DNA from: Candidatus Zhuqueibacterota bacterium
GTDB taxonomy: Bacteria; Zhuqueibacterota; Zhuqueibacteria; Zhuqueibacterales; Zhuqueibacteraceae
NCBI GenBank assembly: GCA_022616415.1
Contig: JAKEEU010000389.1
Coordinates: forward strand, 1 to 64,000
Length of the DNA stretch: 64,000 nucleotides
Direction of reading: 5' to 3'
Shown: piece after piece, positions 26,666 to 36,091 of the stretch
How positions within the stretch are numbered: the first letter of the stretch is position 1
Layout of the letters: every line of letters begins with the position of its first letter
Position numbers and translations under genes: made by a program
The notes under the pieces: generated by a model
Databases searched by the model: none
What the model was told of the DNA's origin: nothing
Seen by the model: only the letters and a program-made list of their open reading frames with translations

Positions 26666-27616
26666 TTACAACGTCCACACCAGGCCGGTGCGCACGTTCA
26701 CTTTTTCGTTCTGCTCGTCGTGCAAATCTTCCACGACCGGAATTTGCACCTGGCCGCGCAGCGACAAGGCGCCGCCGAGCCGCAGCCGCAAGCCGGGAGA
26801 GAAATAGACCACAGTGCCGCCGCTGTTGGGATCGGTTTCGCCAGCGTCGTCGTCATAATCCGCGGTGCGGCCGTTGATCTCGGCAATCACCTCCACCGGA
26901 TTGAACAAAGCTTTTTGCGCTGCGGCATTGAAGCGAAAAACATTGCCGTAGGCAAATTTCTGATCATTCGCGCTGTTGGCTTGATAGCTCGCGTTCAAAA
27001 ACAGCGGGACGCTGCCGGAGGCGTGCAAAAGCTGGACGCCGAAAATGCCGGCCCAAGCGCCGCTGCCGGTTTGCAGATGTTGATCGAGAAGCTCACCGGC
27101 TGCATTTTTTTGCTCCGCGTTGCCGAGCGGCACACGGCCGCCGGCCACGCCCTGCAGTTGCCAGGCGCCGTTGGCAAAGCTGAGCAAATGTGCCATGACC
27201 ATAATTTCCGGATCGCCGAGGCCGTCGGCGGTTGCCGCGCCGCCCTCGCTGGAAATGCGATTAAAGGTGTAAGGCACCGAGGCCATCAGCACGAAGCGGC
27301 TGCTCAAACCGTATTTGAGCGTGAGCTGCACCGAGTTTTGCACCTGCGATTCCGGCGCCTCGCCGTGTTGAATGCCGAACGGCACAGAGAATTTCGCCAG
27401 CCCGAGGCCGTGTTCGTCATGAGGCGCAGCCGCCATCGCACTTTTGCGCGTGTTGAAATGCTCGACGGCAAAGAGCAAGCGCCCTGATCCGAGCATGCGC
27501 GCGTTGTTGAGAAAAAAACTCTGGTCGCCGCAGCGGCAGACCGAGCAGGCGAATGTCGGAGCTTGCGCCAAAAGCGCAACCGTTATGATGATGCCCAAAA
27601 GGCGAAGAGATCGCAT
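26666..27616 (-). CDS. Outer-membrane beta-barrel protein with CxxCxCG motif
   Basis: A 316-residue protein with signal peptide MRSLRLLGIIITVALLAQAP. The mature N-terminus carries ACSVCRCGDQSF, a CxxCxC cluster suited to metal binding. The rest is made of alternating beta strands typical of a 12-14-strand outer-membrane barrel (FVLMASVPYTFNRI, GLGDPEIMVMAHLL, YFSPGLRLRLGGALSLRGQV) and ends in a strand with a C-terminal hydrophobic residue (RTGLVWTL). It resembles the phenol-degradation MetA/transporter group. Its place beside a TonB receptor and small Cys-containing proteins suggests a metal efflux or uptake role; that is inference. Confidence 0.7.
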   Translation of the reverse strand: MRSLRLLGIIITVALLAQAPTFACSVCRCGDQSFFLNNARMLGSGRLLFAVEHFNTRKSAMAAAPHDEHGLGLAKFSVPFGIQHGEAPESQVQNSVQLTLKYGLSSRFVLMASVPYTFNRISSEGGAATADGLGDPEIMVMAHLLSFANGAWQLQGVAGGRVPLGNAEQKNAAGELLDQHLQTGSGAWAGIFGVQLLHASGSVPLFLNASYQANSANDQKFAYGNVFRFNAAAQKALFNPVEVIAEINGRTADYDDDAGETDPNSGGTVVYFSPGLRLRLGGALSLRGQVQIPVVEDLHDEQNEKVNVRTGLVWTL

Positions 27617-27717
27617 AAAAATTCCTCCGTAGCGGGGTTTTCACAGCAAAGTAATGACAAAATGATTTACTGACAAAATAATTAAAAGCGTTGAATTATT
27701 TTGCCGCTTATTTAGGA

Positions 27718-27803
27718 TGTCATCGTGGAACGATCTTGTTAGGATCAAGCACGGTGCTTGGCCTGAACAGGCTACGCCTGTAGGGATTTCTTCCAGAATG
27801 ACA
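27718..27803. repeat. MITE-like repeat containing the 16-bp element
   Basis: An 86-bp stretch bounded by TGTCAT and ATGACA. Inside it, GGCTACGCCTGTAGGG (27770-27785) is the reverse complement of the 16-bp repeat at 4056 and 18918. It resembles the element at 25144-25221 in its ends and size. Confidence 0.45.
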
Positions 27804-27840
27804 GCATCATTTGTGTATCAGAATAATTACGGTTTTTGAA

Positions 27841-28230
27841 TCAACACAACCACGGAGGGCCGTCGGACGGGGAAATAACGAGGCTAGCTAACGGCGAGGC
27901 TTGCAGGTTTGCAAATACAGTCTCGAAAGTTAATGGCGCGGATAGCCAGGAGTCGCCATCGAGAAATAAATCCACATGCCAGGGCAGGCTCGGGGCCATG
28001 GCGGGTCTGAAGGGTTGACAGCTCGTCCAAACCGGCATGGCCGAAAGCGATGACGGTTGGCAGCGTTGCGAGCTGGCTGGCTTCGGCGCGCAACAGCAAA
28101 CGCTAACGCAGTCCATGCCGCAGGGATCGGCTTGATTCGGAAAAAATGTTATTGCGAATGGCGCGATGAACGTCGCTGCAAAAATCGACAACAGCGCAAT
28201 CGGCAAAAACTTGTTGCGGAGAAACGACAT
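27841..28230 (-). CDS. Small exported Cys-rich protein
   Basis: About 129 residues if started at 28230, where a hydrophobic helix follows at once (FLPIALLSIFAATFIAPFAI); in-frame starts at 28293 and 28332 are possible and no strong ribosome site decides. The mature part opens with a Cys cluster (DPCGMDCVSVCCCAP) and ends GPPWLC. I recognise no family. The layout (helix, Cys loop, PP-rich end) matches the shorter protein at 25408-25752, so the two may be distant paralogues in one metal-related cluster. Confidence 0.5.
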   Translation of the reverse strand: MSFLRNKFLPIALLSIFAATFIAPFAITFFPNQADPCGMDCVSVCCCAPKPASSQRCQPSSLSAMPVWTSCQPFRPAMAPSLPWHVDLFLDGDSWLSAPLTFETVFANLQASPLASLVISPSDGPPWLC

Positions 28231-28466
28231 AAACTGCCGCGTATTCAAAACCTTTGAGAGGCGAAATTTTTTCTTTTGAAATTGTTCTTGCATTTTGCTA
28301 AAAATAAACCATTTTATTTCTAAAGCAAACAAAATTATGATGAATTTAATTCCTCCAGACCTTGAACCAATTTTATCCCGAATCGTCTTGAAAGAGAAGT
28401 TTCAGTCATTTTACCTCTCAGGCCGTGCAGAATCCGGCGCAAACTTTTTTGCGGAAGGGACGTCTA

Positions 28467-29750
28467 ATGAGACAAAGATTTTGGCTGTTGCAAGCAGCTT
28501 GTCTGGGCATTGCGGTGCTTTGGAGCTCTCTCGCCGAAGCGCAAACCGAAAACTGGCCGCGCTGGCGCGGGCCGCGCAACGACGGCACGAGCACGGAAAC
28601 CGGCATCGCTTCCAAGTGGAGCAAAACCGAAAATGTGAAATGGCGGTTGGAATTGCCGGGGCCGGCGCCGTCGACGCCGATCATTTGGCAGGATCGCATT
28701 TTCCTCGCTTCCGCCGAGGGCTCGTCGCTGGTTTTTTTGTGCGCCAACACCTCCGGCAAAGTGCTCTGGAAAAACACGCTCGGCAGCGGCAATTATGAAA
28801 TTCGCCGCGACGAGAGCAACGCGGCCTCGCCCTCGCCATCGACCGATGGAAAAAATGTTTGGGTGAAATTGGGCACCGGTTTATTGGCTTGCTACGATTT
28901 CAACGGCAAGGAAGTTTGGAAAAGCGATCTGCAAGAACGCTACAAGCCGTTCAGCATGTATCACGGCATGTCATCTTCACCGCTGCTCGAAGGCGACCGG
29001 CTTTATTTGCAGCTTCTGCATTCCAACGAGCAGATCGTGCTGGCGCTTGACAAAGCCACCGGCCGGGAAATTTGGAAGCATGCCCGCCAAACCGATGCGC
29101 GCGAAGAGAGCATGCACTCTTATGCTTCGCCGTTGCTTTATCGTTTCAACAATCAGGAATTTCTTATCACGCACGGCGCCGATTACGTTGTTGCACACGA
29201 TCTCAAAGACGGCCGCGAAATTTGGCGCTGCGGCGGCTTGAATCCTCCGAGCAATTATAATCTTTATTTTAGATTTGTCGCTTCACCGGTGGCAAGCCCC
29301 GGACTGGTGGTTGTCCCTTCCGCCAAAAATGGCCCGGTGCTCGGCATCAATCCCAAAGGCGCGAAAGGCGATCTCACCAGCTCGACTACCAACTATCATT
29401 GGAAGCTGGCGGACAGCACACCGGACGTGCCTTCACCGCTGATTCACAATGGCTTGGTCTATCTCTGCCGTGAAAACGGCGTGCTGATCTGTCTCGATGC
29501 CAAAACCGGCGACCAGTATTATATGGAAAGAACCCACAACCAGCGCCATCGCGCCTCGCCGGTTTATGCCGATGGGAAGATTTATCTAACGGCTACCGAT
29601 GGAACGGTGACGGTGGTCAAGGCCGGAAAGCAATTTGAAATCATGGCCCAGAACACCGTGGAAGAACGCCTGTCGGCTTCGCCGGCGATTTCGGGCGGGA
29701 CGCTTTATTTGCGAAGTTATAATGCGCTTTATGCGATCGGGGGGAAATAG
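28467..29750 (+). CDS. PQQ-like beta-propeller repeat protein
   Basis: About 427 residues. ATG 28467 is preceded by GGAAGGG and gives a signal peptide (MRQRFWLLQAACLGIAVLWS). The mature protein starts NWPRWRGPRNDGTS, the classical opening of exported PQQ-type propellers. Repeats with a GKVLWKNTL, GKEVWKSDL, GREIWKHA, GREIWRCGG spacing then form a seven- or eight-bladed beta-propeller. Related proteins are periplasmic, and many lack PQQ and act as scaffolds. No dehydrogenase-specific catalytic residues were recognised. It is alone on the plus strand, between two minus-strand clusters. Confidence 0.88.
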   Translation: MRQRFWLLQAACLGIAVLWSSLAEAQTENWPRWRGPRNDGTSTETGIASKWSKTENVKWRLELPGPAPSTPIIWQDRIFLASAEGSSLVFLCANTSGKVLWKNTLGSGNYEIRRDESNAASPSPSTDGKNVWVKLGTGLLACYDFNGKEVWKSDLQERYKPFSMYHGMSSSPLLEGDRLYLQLLHSNEQIVLALDKATGREIWKHARQTDAREESMHSYASPLLYRFNNQEFLITHGADYVVAHDLKDGREIWRCGGLNPPSNYNLYFRFVASPVASPGLVVVPSAKNGPVLGINPKGAKGDLTSSTTNYHWKLADSTPDVPSPLIHNGLVYLCRENGVLICLDAKTGDQYYMERTHNQRHRASPVYADGKIYLTATDGTVTVVKAGKQFEIMAQNTVEERLSASPAISGGTLYLRSYNALYAIGGK

Positions 29751-29754
29751 TCTT

Positions 29755-29960
29755 CTATCCAAAATAGAGTGGTGTTTCGAGATCGAGTTGCCGAGCGCTA
29801 TGCATGATACGCATGCCCCACACCGTTTCGTGCAGAATACAAAAGATGATGCGATAACGCTTTACGATAATTTATGCACATTGGCGAGTTCATTGAAGAA
29901 CTCATCAATATCCCGACCTTGAAGAACCACGCTCGCGTTCTTGTGCTGAACTGTTTCATA
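29755..29960 (-). pseudogene. Decayed ParE/RelE-type toxin-antitoxin remnant
   Basis: On the minus strand, 29865-29755 encodes VKRYRIIFCILHETVWGMRI followed by a SARQLDLE-type end, clearly the C-terminus of a ParE/RelE toxin. Just upstream, in another frame ending at TAA 29862-29864, is KNASVVLQGRDIDEFFNELA, which may belong to the same decayed toxin or to its antitoxin. No start and no complete domain remain. It lies between the end of the PQQ-type gene and the end of the CHAT gene. Confidence 0.5.
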
Positions 29961-29963
29961 AAC

Positions 29964-32114
29964 TCACTCGCCTTGGTTTTGTCGTTTAAGACTAATGATT
30001 GTAGGCAATCCTACAGAGATGATCCATACCAAAACTGTGATCAACAGCGACGTTGTCGGATTCTGCGTAATAAATACCAAATAACCCGGCACCAACTCTT
30101 CTTTCGTAATACCTCGGCCAATAAGCAAACTTTGCAAACGCGCTTGCGCGCGCATTTTAAAACCTTGTGGGGTTTCCTTCAAATCGTAAAGCGCGAAGCG
30201 ATTCGGGACCGATGTAATCTCAAGATCGCCGGCACCACGCGAAGAGAAAGCACGATTCTCCAACGGGAAGCTGCGTGTGACGAAGAGGCTATCCACAGTT
30301 GATTGCCGCTCCATTTGTCCGCCACGATAAGTGATTTTGGCGAAATCCAAGTTTTCCACAACCTGTTTGTGTACAAACTCCGCTTGTTCCTGCGCGGTCA
30401 CAGAGGCTTTGCCAATTCTTACTTGCAGCGCACTATTGGCGCCGCGAATGGAGAGCGCGCGTGCAAAGATAGGCAAGCGTACGCGCGTGGAATCGTTGAA
30501 AGCATGCGTAATATCATAGCCGGCAGCATCGGCCACCGAGCAGTTTTGCAGCACTAGCACAACTTCTTCCGGCAAACTGAGTTTGAGATATAATGCTTCG
30601 GAACCTCCTCGCACGCTGACGGATAATTCGCTTGCGTTGCGCTGCAAATTCACATGACTACCAGGCGTGCCATAAAAATCTTGTATTGATAACTCCGGCG
30701 AAGATGCGAAAAAGATGATTTTGCTTTCTTCTGAAAGCGGCGCTATCACGAGTGGATTTTGGAATGCCGGAAAGTTTGCGGGCTGGAAAGAGAATTTTTG
30801 AAATCCCGTCACGCTCAGCTTGTTCGTCCATAAACCGGAAGAGAGCAACGGAATGCTTTCTTCGTCATTATCTCCGGTCAACGAAAAGCTGATGTGCGTG
30901 GCAAAAACTTCCAGTTCGAACGGCGTTTCTTTGCGCACTATCGACAGCATGAAAACGGAGAGCGCTGCGAAAACCAAAGTGATGACTGCATACAGCACGA
31001 GCGCCTTTTTCGAGGGCCGCTTCAGCGCGCGTTTATGAAAGTCGAACAGCATGCCGTTCGAAGCGCGCATGAACAACACTGGCGTGCTCCATTCCAAGCC
31101 GTGGTTGCCGGAGAATAATGCCACGCGGGCCTCGGTTACCGCGGTTTCCACGAGCATGCCGTCGGCAAGGGAAGAATAAAACACCTCCGCAAACTTCACA
31201 GCAGCGTTGTCCGAAATCGGAAACTGCATGGCCGCTACAGCCGGAATGCCCTTTTGCACAAGCGTCGCCGCTGTGCCCGCGAAAGGATTCGTGGTCGTGG
31301 TTTTGGCGCCGGCGCAACTGTTCAGCACGACCAAGCGCAACGACGGATGATTGTTGAGCATAGCCGCCAATTTCTCGGCATCAATACGAGCCACGTCTTC
31401 AGTCTCGTCTTCAAAAGCGAGCCAGCCTTGCTGCGTTTGCTCGTCGAAATCGCTGTGGCCGATGAAATGAAACACATGATACACCGAGCTACGTAAAAGC
31501 TTCTGCAATTCCACGACAGTTGCCTGCTCCAGCCAACGCACTTCGAGTAAGCCACATTTGATGAACGGTGCGAGCGCAGTCTGCAAGCGCGCTTTTTCTT
31601 CATCAACATTGAGGTGCAGCAGGGTGAGCGGGCTTGAAATCATGACCAAAATGCGCAGCGGCGGCTTGGCATGCAAAGGCAGGATGGGTTTGGCAAGATC
31701 GAGATAGCGCACCACCGGTGTGTGATGATCGAGGCAAAAAAATTGATTGGCGCCGGCCTCATACAAAAATTCCCACGGCCACACCGCAAGCTCCGGAACA
31801 CTCTTCAAGTGTAAACGCACGCGCAAGCCACCTTTGTTTTTTGCACGCCCGACCGCGAGCCTGCTTTTGAAGAGTGAGAGAATTTCGCCTTGAAACACCG
31901 CCTCGAACAACGCACCGCCAAACTTTTTCACTGCCTCGCTGTCACGACCATGCTTTTCAAAACTGAGCAGAAACTGCCGTGCTTCCTCGTCGCGGAACGG
32001 CAATGACACTTTCTGCTCGGCTTCACCGCCGGGCGAGCGTGCTTTCACGCGCAAACCGTCGGCAGCGCGATAAAATTCGAGATCGAAGTTTTGATACTTG
32101 CGCACTTTCGTCAT
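29964..32114 (-). CDS. CHAT-domain cysteine protease with two membrane helices
   Basis: A 716-residue protein. Residues 100-355 form a CHAT (caspase HetF-associated TPR) protease domain with VWPWEFLYEA, catalytic His 220 in FHFIGHSDFD and catalytic Cys 267 in VVLNSCAGA, then GIPAVAAMQFPISD. A basic stretch (KRALKRPSKK) leads into a membrane helix (371-393). About 290 beta-rich residues follow, then a second helix (about 688-709) and a short basic tail. By the positive-inside rule the protease is cytoplasmic and the middle domain periplasmic. The start overlaps the stop of the secreted-protein gene by four bases (ATGA), so the two are translationally coupled. It is the last gene of the five-gene group with the trypsin-like and VWA proteins. 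Confidence 0.85.
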   Translation of the reverse strand: MTKVRKYQNFDLEFYRAADGLRVKARSPGGEAEQKVSLPFRDEEARQFLLSFEKHGRDSEAVKKFGGALFEAVFQGEILSLFKSRLAVGRAKNKGGLRVRLHLKSVPELAVWPWEFLYEAGANQFFCLDHHTPVVRYLDLAKPILPLHAKPPLRILVMISSPLTLLHLNVDEEKARLQTALAPFIKCGLLEVRWLEQATVVELQKLLRSSVYHVFHFIGHSDFDEQTQQGWLAFEDETEDVARIDAEKLAAMLNNHPSLRLVVLNSCAGAKTTTTNPFAGTAATLVQKGIPAVAAMQFPISDNAAVKFAEVFYSSLADGMLVETAVTEARVALFSGNHGLEWSTPVLFMRASNGMLFDFHKRALKRPSKKALVLYAVITLVFAALSVFMLSIVRKETPFELEVFATHISFSLTGDNDEESIPLLSSGLWTNKLSVTGFQKFSFQPANFPAFQNPLVIAPLSEESKIIFFASSPELSIQDFYGTPGSHVNLQRNASELSVSVRGGSEALYLKLSLPEEVVLVLQNCSVADAAGYDITHAFNDSTRVRLPIFARALSIRGANSALQVRIGKASVTAQEQAEFVHKQVVENLDFAKITYRGGQMERQSTVDSLFVTRSFPLENRAFSSRGAGDLEITSVPNRFALYDLKETPQGFKMRAQARLQSLLIGRGITKEELVPGYLVFITQNPTTSLLITVLVWIISVGLPTIISLKRQNQGE

Positions 32115-32896
32115 TGCGTTGCGCCTATGCTGCGAAAGATCTCGTTGTAATGGTAAAACTCATATTGCACCACGAGTACGTGTGGCGTCTCCCCGGGCAA
32201 GGCTTTGAACGAGGCTTCGATGATGAGCTTATACCATCCATTTTTCACGGTGATACCGGATTGATTGCGGCCTTCCCAAATTAAAAAAACTTGTTCTTCG
32301 TATGGCAGATCTTTGAGTGTGTCTGAATAAATCGGAGTGGCACCGTTGGTGTTATAGACGTGGTAATTGAGCACACTGACGCTGCCGCTGGGCACGACAC
32401 AAAAGCGATAACGCGGAGTCGCATGCTTCTTAGCTTGGCTGTATAAAAGTATGGGAACGATCTTTGTGCCTGCCGAACCTTTAACTTCGGCCAGAGGTAG
32501 AAGCATATCAATCGTGAGATTGTAGTACATTGGTATAGTGGCAGGCCAGGAAAAAGGCCGAATGCCGGGCGGATTGCTTTTGAATATGGGCACCATTTTG
32601 TAGATGTGTTGAATTTTAGGAACTTGAGCTTGCACACGCACTGTTACACGGCTCGAATCTTCCACAAAAAGGGCGAGATGGTATTGGCCGGATTGCATTT
32701 GCGAAGAGCTCTCATGTGAAACAATAGCCGCTGAAATCAATTTCAGTGTTTCTCCACCCACCGGTATTCTCTCTTTGAGAACGCCCTCGTAACGATCATC
32801 GTATCTTTGGTAGGTAAATTCTTGCGCATGAACCTGCCCATCAAGCGACGGCACAAGCAAGAAGAGTAAAACCACAACATATTTGCAATTCACCAT
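32111..32896 (-). CDS. Hypothetical secreted protein coupled to the CHAT protease
   Basis: About 261 residues. ATG at 32896 has GAGGTG six bases upstream, better than the GTG at 32905. A signal peptide (VVVLLFLLVPSLDGQVHAQ) is followed by a beta-rich body without Cys pairs or known catalytic motifs: GGETLKLISAAIVSH, GQYHLALFVEDSS, then LIWEGRNQSGITVKNGWYKL. That last phrase resembles the strand pattern of FlgD-like Ig domains (WDGRD-x-G-x-x-x-x-GxYxY). It is probably periplasmic or surface-exposed. Coupling to the CHAT gene suggests it touches the periplasmic domain of that protein; this is inference. Confidence 0.65.
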   Translation of the reverse strand: MVNCKYVVVLLFLLVPSLDGQVHAQEFTYQRYDDRYEGVLKERIPVGGETLKLISAAIVSHESSSQMQSGQYHLALFVEDSSRVTVRVQAQVPKIQHIYKMVPIFKSNPPGIRPFSWPATIPMYYNLTIDMLLPLAEVKGSAGTKIVPILLYSQAKKHATPRYRFCVVPSGSVSVLNYHVYNTNGATPIYSDTLKDLPYEEQVFLIWEGRNQSGITVKNGWYKLIIEASFKALPGETPHVLVVQYEFYHYNEIFRSIGATQ

Positions 32897-33113
32897 GATA
32901 AACACCTCGGCGTCATGAATATAGCGAATGAACCTTATTGAGACTCTATTGTGGAATAGCCGCTATTGCCTAAGCAAGTTAAGAAAGTTTCAAATCTCAC
33001 TAACCCTATCGCCCCGGAAAAGCTAATGGCATGTGAGAATTTTGAATTGACATTTCGGTTAAGTTGCAGCTCATCGCCGTGCCCAAAATATATGCTGATT
33101 TTCCGTAGCATTG

Positions 33114-36077
33114 TCAAGGAGTATTTCGCACCAGCAGCATTTTGCGAATTTGACTGAAACCTACGGCACGGAGACGGTAAAAATAAACGCCGCTTGCAAC
33201 GGTTGCGCCGTTCCTATCTTTGCCATCCCAAACTTCGACGTGAAATCCCGGGGCCATATCACGGTTGCGCACCAACGTTCTAATTTCCCGGCCGAGCATG
33301 TCATAGACCTGCAACGTCACCACGTTCGCGCTCGGCAGGCCGAAGCCTATGGCAGTGGCGAAGTTGAAGGGGTTGGGGAAATTGGGAGAAAGTCCATACG
33401 CGATTGGGGTCTGCCGATTCGGCAAATAGTTTTGTTGGATGAGATCCGCTTTCCCTATGACGACCTTTAATTCTTTGTGGTTACGAGGCAAAACGAAAGT
33501 ATAGTCCGGCTTTTCGCGCAGGTTTTGTGCAAACCCAAGTTTTTCATCCAGCAGAAACGCGGTAAATTCTCTGGGAAGAGATTCAAGACCCCTCGCTTCG
33601 AGCTTGGTCGCTGCGCCGGTGAGATTGCCGGCAATATTCACATTCCAAACCTCGGCCTCGACTGAAGCTGAGCGAAAGTCCGTGGTATATTCATCCGGGA
33701 ACGTTTGCCAATCGTGATGCGGAAAAGAAAGCGAAACATATTCCCCCGGCGGCGGCGGCGGCTCGGGCTGATCGTATTGGTCCCACTCCGCTGTGGAAGA
33801 TTGATGAGCACCAATGAAGTTGTAATCATCAATTGCGCGTTCGGCCTGCACGCACAGCTGTATGTGCCAACCTTCTTTCAAAAAAGTTATTTCTGGTTTC
33901 GATGATTTGGAAAGAGTGGTAGCTACGGGCGGAATCGTCAGCACTAAATCCGCCGTTCTTCGGTTTTGGATAAAATAGCCTTTGCCCCGTTCAAGCGTGG
34001 GGACGGGTTCCCCCCATTTGTTGCTATAGCCATAAATGTCGCTCACACCAGCAGCGTCCGCCGTTGCGGCCAAAATATCTTCCACGCGTACCGGAAACGC
34101 GAAGGGATGGCCGATTTGATTCCATCCGGGACGTAATGAGATATTGACAGTGTCAGGTTTGTAGGATTGGCCGGCGTCGCTAAAGAATTTGTCTTTGGTG
34201 GAAGCCAGCCAAAAAGACTTCCCTTGTGTGAAGGCACCAATATCAGTTTTCGTAAATTCACCGTACCTCGCCTCTTCTGTGAGCCAGAACCACAATCGCC
34301 ATTGATGGGGGTCATATGAACCCAGATCATCTTCCAGCGTTTTTTTGATGTTGTCATCATCCAACTTATAAGGGATGGTGATCATTTGATAAATCTCACC
34401 ATCGCCGCCATTATTGGGGTCGGAGCGCAGCACGTCATTTTGAAAGCTAGTCAGACGCACGGGAACATAAATGGGATTCCCGGGAGTGCCGAAGGTGGTA
34501 TCATTCGCGTCGGGCGAGGCATCAACGGCTCTGATATAAAATTCCAAGCCGCGCTCGTCAATGGCAAAATCGTTGCCTTCGTGCGCAAAAATGGTGTCTT
34601 GAAAAAGGCTTACTCCAATCTTATCGAGAACTTTTTCACGGTACCCCGAGTCGCCGCCGCTGCGATAAAAAAGAAAGGCGGATACGGCGTTATTATCTGT
34701 AATGGTTGCCGGCGGCAGGACGAAGTTCTGCCCCTTCTGCGCTTGGATGCCGGTCGTATCGATCGTGATCACAGGCTTTTGAGGATCAGGGATGTGAAAC
34801 GTTTCTGAAACAACGGGCCGAACCTGCGATTTCGCGGTCGAGCGAATGCGCAGTCGACAAGTCAGGGACGGCCGATTGGGAATGGTCCAATCAAATTCTC
34901 CCGTGCTTGCCACTAGATTTTGCGCATCTGGAATTGGAGACCAACCAGTTCCATCGTCAAAATCGATGTCGATCCGACTATTGAATGTTGTGACAAATGA
35001 AATCTTTCGCCGCGTACCAACAGGCAAGCGCTCATTCGCAGTGATCGGATTGGCGCCGAATGCAATCGTGCCTTCGGAGTAAAAGTTGGCGCCGTTTTGG
35101 CCGACGATCCAGATGTTGTCAGGGTCCAAAGCGAAGACCTCGTGGAGGTTTTTTGCGCCCAAATGAAAGCTGCGCCAATTTTTCCCGGCGTCTGCTGTAT
35201 GCAGAACCAATCCGCCATCGCCGACGACATAGGCTTCGCTTTTTGTAAGATGAGCGATGCCGTTTATATCGACGGTGAGCGTATCGGGCGCGATAGTCGT
35301 CCAATTCCCAGGCAAAGAGGAAGAGTATAAAATCGTGCCGTTTTCCCCGGCAATCCAAGCCGTAGTCCGATCAAAAAGAGAAAATGCAGAAAGCACGTTG
35401 TTGGTCGGTGCAGCTTCTTCCAGCCAGCCTGTGTTGATGGTGTTAGTGCGAAATATTTTCCCCTGGCTGGCAACCGCGTATCCCACCTGCAGGCCGATGA
35501 GAGTTAAATCATAAATCGTTTCGGTGATTTCGTTCGTTGTGCTGCGATTGAGATTGTCCTTGAACCAGTTTTCGCCGGCATCGACCGATTTCCATATCTG
35601 GCCGCTGCTCCCGGCCACCCAACCGGTGAAAGTCGAGGCGTTGATTTGGTAAAAGGCGCAGGCGATCAACTCCGCGGTAGTGTATTTTTGATTATTCGCC
35701 GAATTGCGATTGCGGTAGGTCCAACTCGTGCCGCCGTCATTAGTTTGATAGATAGCACCGCGATTTCCGACAACCCATCCCAGGCTAGGAGTTACAAAAT
35801 GAAGATTGTTGAAAATGAAGGCGCTGTCAGGCACGGGCAAGCGTGTCCATTGATAGCCGGCATTGGTCAGTTGGGCGACGTAATTCTGATTGCCCACCAC
35901 ATAGCCGAGAATTTCTCCCTGATCATTTCGCATCGTTTGGATAGCATTGAGGCTCATGTTGAGAGATTGTTGCTGAATCCAACCGCTTTGCGCATAAATG
36001 AAAGGAGCCAGAAGGCAACAGATCAGAATGGCGACAACCGATGAGGAACCATACAGATCGTTTCTTTTCATCTTCAT
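33114..36077 (-). CDS. Ycf48-like beta-propeller protein with C-terminal FlgD/T9SS-like sorting domain
   Basis: A 987-residue exported protein (signal at residues 10-30, VVAILICCLLAPFIYAQ). Residues 40-350 contain seven repeats of the Ycf48/BNR type (GWVVGNRGAIYQTNDGGTSW, AYVVGDGGLVLHTADAGKNW and others), forming one seven-bladed propeller. A middle part has extracellular Ig-like and fibronectin-like strands. The last 90 residues (TLQVYDMLGREIRTLV, WDGKDRNGATVASGVYFYRL) are a FlgD-like/type IX-style sorting domain, as in surface proteins of the Bacteroidetes superphylum. It starts 14 bases after the VWA gene stops, so they are one operon. It probably sits on the cell surface as a binding protein. 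Confidence 0.8.
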   Translation of the reverse strand: MKMKRNDLYGSSSVVAILICCLLAPFIYAQSGWIQQQSLNMSLNAIQTMRNDQGEILGYVVGNQNYVAQLTNAGYQWTRLPVPDSAFIFNNLHFVTPSLGWVVGNRGAIYQTNDGGTSWTYRNRNSANNQKYTTAELIACAFYQINASTFTGWVAGSSGQIWKSVDAGENWFKDNLNRSTTNEITETIYDLTLIGLQVGYAVASQGKIFRTNTINTGWLEEAAPTNNVLSAFSLFDRTTAWIAGENGTILYSSSLPGNWTTIAPDTLTVDINGIAHLTKSEAYVVGDGGLVLHTADAGKNWRSFHLGAKNLHEVFALDPDNIWIVGQNGANFYSEGTIAFGANPITANERLPVGTRRKISFVTTFNSRIDIDFDDGTGWSPIPDAQNLVASTGEFDWTIPNRPSLTCRLRIRSTAKSQVRPVVSETFHIPDPQKPVITIDTTGIQAQKGQNFVLPPATITDNNAVSAFLFYRSGGDSGYREKVLDKIGVSLFQDTIFAHEGNDFAIDERGLEFYIRAVDASPDANDTTFGTPGNPIYVPVRLTSFQNDVLRSDPNNGGDGEIYQMITIPYKLDDDNIKKTLEDDLGSYDPHQWRLWFWLTEEARYGEFTKTDIGAFTQGKSFWLASTKDKFFSDAGQSYKPDTVNISLRPGWNQIGHPFAFPVRVEDILAATADAAGVSDIYGYSNKWGEPVPTLERGKGYFIQNRRTADLVLTIPPVATTLSKSSKPEITFLKEGWHIQLCVQAERAIDDYNFIGAHQSSTAEWDQYDQPEPPPPPGEYVSLSFPHHDWQTFPDEYTTDFRSASVEAEVWNVNIAGNLTGAATKLEARGLESLPREFTAFLLDEKLGFAQNLREKPDYTFVLPRNHKELKVVIGKADLIQQNYLPNRQTPIAYGLSPNFPNPFNFATAIGFGLPSANVVTLQVYDMLGREIRTLVRNRDMAPGFHVEVWDGKDRNGATVASGVYFYRLRAVGFSQIRKMLLVRNTP

Positions 36078-36091
36078 CGTTTTATGTGAGA

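Noticed and set aside
29874-30302. 142-codon plus-strand frame
   Set aside because: It runs opposite the end of the CHAT gene and the toxin remnant and has no family features.
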